64,000 nucleotides of DNA, from assembly GCA_035531075.1 (NCBI GenBank), contig DATKTO010000026.1, positions 124,001 through 188,000 of the forward strand, in the 5' to 3' direction. Shown here piece after piece: positions 61,597-64,000 of this stretch. A program made the position numbers and the translations under genes. The stretch is from 39-52-133 sp035531075 (lineage in GTDB: Bacteria > Pseudomonadota > Gammaproteobacteria > Burkholderiales > Gallionellaceae). A model generated the notes under the pieces. The model was not told the origin of the DNA and ran no database searches. It saw only the letters and a program-made list of their open reading frames with translations. Numbering within the stretch: position 1 is the first letter of the stretch; every line of letters begins with the position of its first letter.

Positions 61597-63003
61597 ATGA
61601 ACATCACCAGAACCGAACGCGATTCTTTTGGCAGCATAGATGTTCCGGCCCAACGCCTGTGGGGAGCACAGACGCAGCGCTCGCTCGTGCATTTCCACAT
61701 CTCATCCGAACGCATGCCGCAGGAGATTATTTTTGCGCTCGCGGAGGCCAAACGCGCATGCGCAAACGTCAACCGCGACCTTGGCCTGCTGCAGGCTGAC
61801 AAAGCAGACGCCATCACGCAGGCAGCCGACGAGGTGCTGGAGGGGCTGCATAATGACGAATTTACATTGTCTGTCTGGCAAACCGGCTCGGGCACCCAGA
61901 GCAACATGAATATGAATGAGGTGCTGGCCAACCGCGCCTCCGAGCTGCTGGGAGGCGAACGCGGCATCAGGCGCCTGGTGCACCCGAATGATGACGTCAA
62001 CCTTGGCCAGTCGTCGAACGACATCTTCCCGACCGCGATGCATCTTGCCGCGGCGCTCGGCATCACGCGCGATGTGCTACCCGCCCTGAATACGCTGCGC
62101 ACCACCCTGGCCGCCAAATCCGCAGCGTTCACGGATATTCTCAAGATCGGGCGCACCCACCTGCAGGATGCCACCCCGCTGACGCTCGGCCAGGAATTCT
62201 CAGGGTATGTCGCACAACTGGCACACGCGGATAACGCGATCAGATCAACCCTGGGTGCGCTCCATGAACTGGCCGTGGGCGGCACGGCCGTGGGTACCGG
62301 CCTGAACACCGATCCCGAATTCGGCCCACGTGTCGCCGTAGAATTGGGCAAGCGCCTGCACCTGCCGTTCAGCAGCGCCGCCAACAAATTCGCAGCGCTC
62401 GCCGCGCACGATGCGCTGATCAATGCACACGGGGCGCTCAAGACACTCGCCGTCGCCCTGATGAAGATCGCCAATGATGTGCGCTGGATGGCTTCCGGGC
62501 CGCGCGCGGGACTGGGCGAGATCCGCATCCCCGAAAACGAGCCGGGCAGCTCGATCATGCCGGGCAAGGTGAACCCGACGCAATGCGAGGCGCTGACCAT
62601 GCTGTGCTGTCAGGTCATCGGCAATGATACGGCGATCACCATCGGCGGCGCTTCGGGCAATTTCGAACTGAACGTCTATAAGCCGCTCATCGCCCACAAT
62701 TTTGCGCAAAGCCTGCGCCTGCTGGCCGACGGCATGAGCAGCTTCGAACAATACTGCGCGCGGGGCATCGAGGCCAATCGCCAGAAGCTAGGCGAATCAA
62801 TGGAACAATCCCTGATGCTGGTGACAGCCCTGGTGCCGCATATCGGCTATGACCGCGCAGCAGCAATCGCAAAATGCGCACAGCGCGATGGCGTTACCCT
62901 CAAACAGGCAGCCATTTCGCTGCAGTATGTCACGGCTGAAGATTACGAACGCTGGGTCGTGCCCACCGCGATGCTACGCCCGTCCCCGCAACCCGGCACC
63001 TGA
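61597..63003 (+). CDS. fumC: Class II fumarate hydratase
   Basis: FumC interconverts fumarate and malate without an iron-sulfur cluster. The 468 residues include SGTQSNMNMNEVLANRA, the catalytic-His block GRTHLQDATPLTLGQE and the superfamily signature GSSIMPGKVNPTQCE with the active-site Ser. AAGGAAG precedes the ATG. As an oxygen-stable fumarase it fits a cell meeting variable oxygen; with a likely rhodoquinone gene 10 kb away a fumarate-related role under low oxygen is conceivable, but that is inference. Confidence 0.97.
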   Translation: MNITRTERDSFGSIDVPAQRLWGAQTQRSLVHFHISSERMPQEIIFALAEAKRACANVNRDLGLLQADKADAITQAADEVLEGLHNDEFTLSVWQTGSGTQSNMNMNEVLANRASELLGGERGIRRLVHPNDDVNLGQSSNDIFPTAMHLAAALGITRDVLPALNTLRTTLAAKSAAFTDILKIGRTHLQDATPLTLGQEFSGYVAQLAHADNAIRSTLGALHELAVGGTAVGTGLNTDPEFGPRVAVELGKRLHLPFSSAANKFAALAAHDALINAHGALKTLAVALMKIANDVRWMASGPRAGLGEIRIPENEPGSSIMPGKVNPTQCEALTMLCCQVIGNDTAITIGGASGNFELNVYKPLIAHNFAQSLRLLADGMSSFEQYCARGIEANRQKLGESMEQSLMLVTALVPHIGYDRAAAIAKCAQRDGVTLKQAAISLQYVTAEDYERWVVPTAMLRPSPQPGT

Positions 63004-63058
63004 ATAAAGAATATTCAATATAAGCAGGAGCATATATCTCGCAAAAACGGAGGTGAAA

Positions 63059-63454
63059 ATGGCCACATTTTTCGGCATTGAAGAGCGTCATGCGCAAGAT
63101 TTTATCGAACAGAACATGGTATGCCTCCCCCGCTCGGCGGATGGCAAAACGGATCTGCATAGCATCGTCTCAGCCATCAAAAACGAAGACATCGTTTTCA
63201 TCAAACACTGCACGCCTGAATCCGGCCTGCATATCAAGGCAATAGGCGTGGTGCAGTCCGACTTTCCAGCCGAACGCGATGCGGGCGTTTGCCTGCCTGT
63301 CGATTGGGTGTGGCGCGGGGAAAAGGTAATCGGAAATCTTGACGAAATGATGCCGTTCTGCGGAGACGCGCTCTATGAAGAGCATGACATTCTGGTGCAA
63401 AGAGAAATCATCGATATGCTGCCGCAGAAATATCAGTTGCCGCCAGAATGGTAA
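63059..63454 (+). CDS. Hypothetical protein, 131 aa
   Basis: The start at ATG 63059 follows GGAGG by five bases; a GTG two codons earlier is inside the ribosome site. The protein begins MATFFGIEERHAQDFIEQNMVCLPRSADGKTDLHSIVSAIKNEDIVFIKHCTPESGLHIKAIGVV, a strand-rich fold that suggests a small nucleotide- or RNA-handling domain, but I recognise no family. AT-rich sequence with ATATTCAATAT lies upstream. It follows fumC by 55 bases. Confidence 0.7.
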   Translation: MATFFGIEERHAQDFIEQNMVCLPRSADGKTDLHSIVSAIKNEDIVFIKHCTPESGLHIKAIGVVQSDFPAERDAGVCLPVDWVWRGEKVIGNLDEMMPFCGDALYEEHDILVQREIIDMLPQKYQLPPEW

Positions 63455-63578
63455 GCCTGATGGCACGAGGCAGCGGCAGGCATGACTGCGCTCGCTCTCA
63501 GCGCTGACAGCTGCGAACGGGTGCGGCTTTTTTTCGCGTTACCTTATCGGCGCGACGTTATCGGCGAAACTCTGGCGC

Positions 63579-64000
63579 TCATGGAAATGCCGGAATGGTC
63601 GGCTCGGTCCCCCTGCTCATCGCATCAGGATGATTCCGCTTGACGACTTTTTCGATCTCATCGATACGCTGCTTGGGAAGATCGATCATCAGCAGAAAAT
63701 CGCCTTTTTCGATGGCTTCGGAAAACTGTTTAATTTGCCGGTTGCCGACGCTGCTGCCGATCATGCTCGACGCCAGCGCGCCGAAGACTGCTCCCGCCAG
63801 CGATGTCGCCAGAATTGTCCCGCCGGGCAACATCGGCCCGCCCGGATATGCCATCGCAACCAGTCCGGAAATCAGGCCGGTGAAGCCGCCAAGGGTCAGG
63901 CCTTGCTCAAGTGCGGGAATGAAATCGGATTTCTGCAGATAGCTCGCTTCCGGCAAATCTTCCATCGCCGTGCCGCGCTTTGCCAGAACATGCATATGCC
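63579..64000 (-). CDS. DUF1269-type membrane-associated stress protein, C-terminal part, cut by window edge
   Basis: The visible 140 codons contain KRGTAMEDLPEASYLQKSDFIPALEQGLTLGGFTGLISGLVAMAYPGGPMLPGG, a Gly-rich hydrophobic segment with two membrane-inserting helices, then an amphipathic end IEKGDFLLMIDLPKQRIDEIEKVVKRNHPDA. This is the usual second half of DUF1269 proteins. The frame remains open to the window edge, so the N-terminus lies beyond 64000. An ATG at 63995 is probably internal, as homologues have sequence before HVLAKRGT. Function unknown. Confidence 0.75.
   Translation of the reverse strand, partial: HMHVLAKRGTAMEDLPEASYLQKSDFIPALEQGLTLGGFTGLISGLVAMAYPGGPMLPGGTILATSLAGAVFGALASSMIGSSVGNRQIKQFSEAIEKGDFLLMIDLPKQRIDEIEKVVKRNHPDAMSRGTEPTIPAFP

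Overview
The window looks like a chromosomal segment of a betaproteobacterium. Gene content and order (guaB-guaA; thrS-infC-rpmI-rplT-pheS-pheT-ihfA-merR; rpsF-priB-rpsR-rplI-dnaB; surE-pcm-nlpD), the presence of PriB and the flavour of the proteins fit Betaproteobacteria, probably Nitrosomonadales and perhaps Gallionellaceae. The family is inferred from memory of protein families; no search was run. Nearly all long genes are intact and tightly packed. There is no rRNA, CRISPR array, prophage or complete insertion sequence; two tRNAs are present (Pro-GGG and Val-GAC).

Layout. 0-14.4 kb: purine synthesis (guaA partial, guaB), smc, queuosine gene queF with a sugar kinase, a group II truncated haemoglobin, a LapD-like c-di-GMP receptor, a radical SAM gene and nlpD-pcm-surE. 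14.6-22.1 kb: the translation operon thrS to merR, with infC apparently starting at AUA. 22.3-29.7 kb: an outer-membrane protein, dnaB, the rpsF operon, an M18 aminopeptidase, a transporter and several non-coding repeat elements. 29.9-34.3 kb: a plus-strand run of RIO-type kinase, methyltransferase, HopJ-like protein and SelO. 34.5-41.4 kb is accessory. An AT-rich three-gene operon (TIGR04255-like protein, unknown protein, PIN-like protein) and then an Hsp70-like gene are each bracketed by copies of a decayed 42-bp repeat. They are followed by a DUF6883/DUF4926 gene pair behind a repetitive Ala/Lys protein.

41.5-50.8 kb: a LexA-family repressor, then glycogen and sugar metabolism: glgA, glgP, glk, zwf, gnd on the minus strand and pgl divergent. 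Together these could take glycogen to glucose-1-phosphate and free glucose to ribulose-5-phosphate with NAD(P)H. 50.8-64 kb: a probable rhodoquinone-synthesis gene (rquA), a leucine-rich-repeat kinase broken by two frameshifts, LysR/HPP, a DUF4395 membrane protein, umuDC, a MarR/tautomerase pair, an old-yellow-enzyme homologue, fumC and stress-protein-like genes. The LexA-like gene and umuD share a GAACGWTCGTTC palindrome at the same place in their promoters.

The strongest candidates for something undescribed are the repeat-bracketed PIN/TIGR04255 operon with its neighbouring cassette, and the LexA-like/umuDC circuit with a GAAC-N4-GTTC operator. Functions of both are inferred from sequence only.
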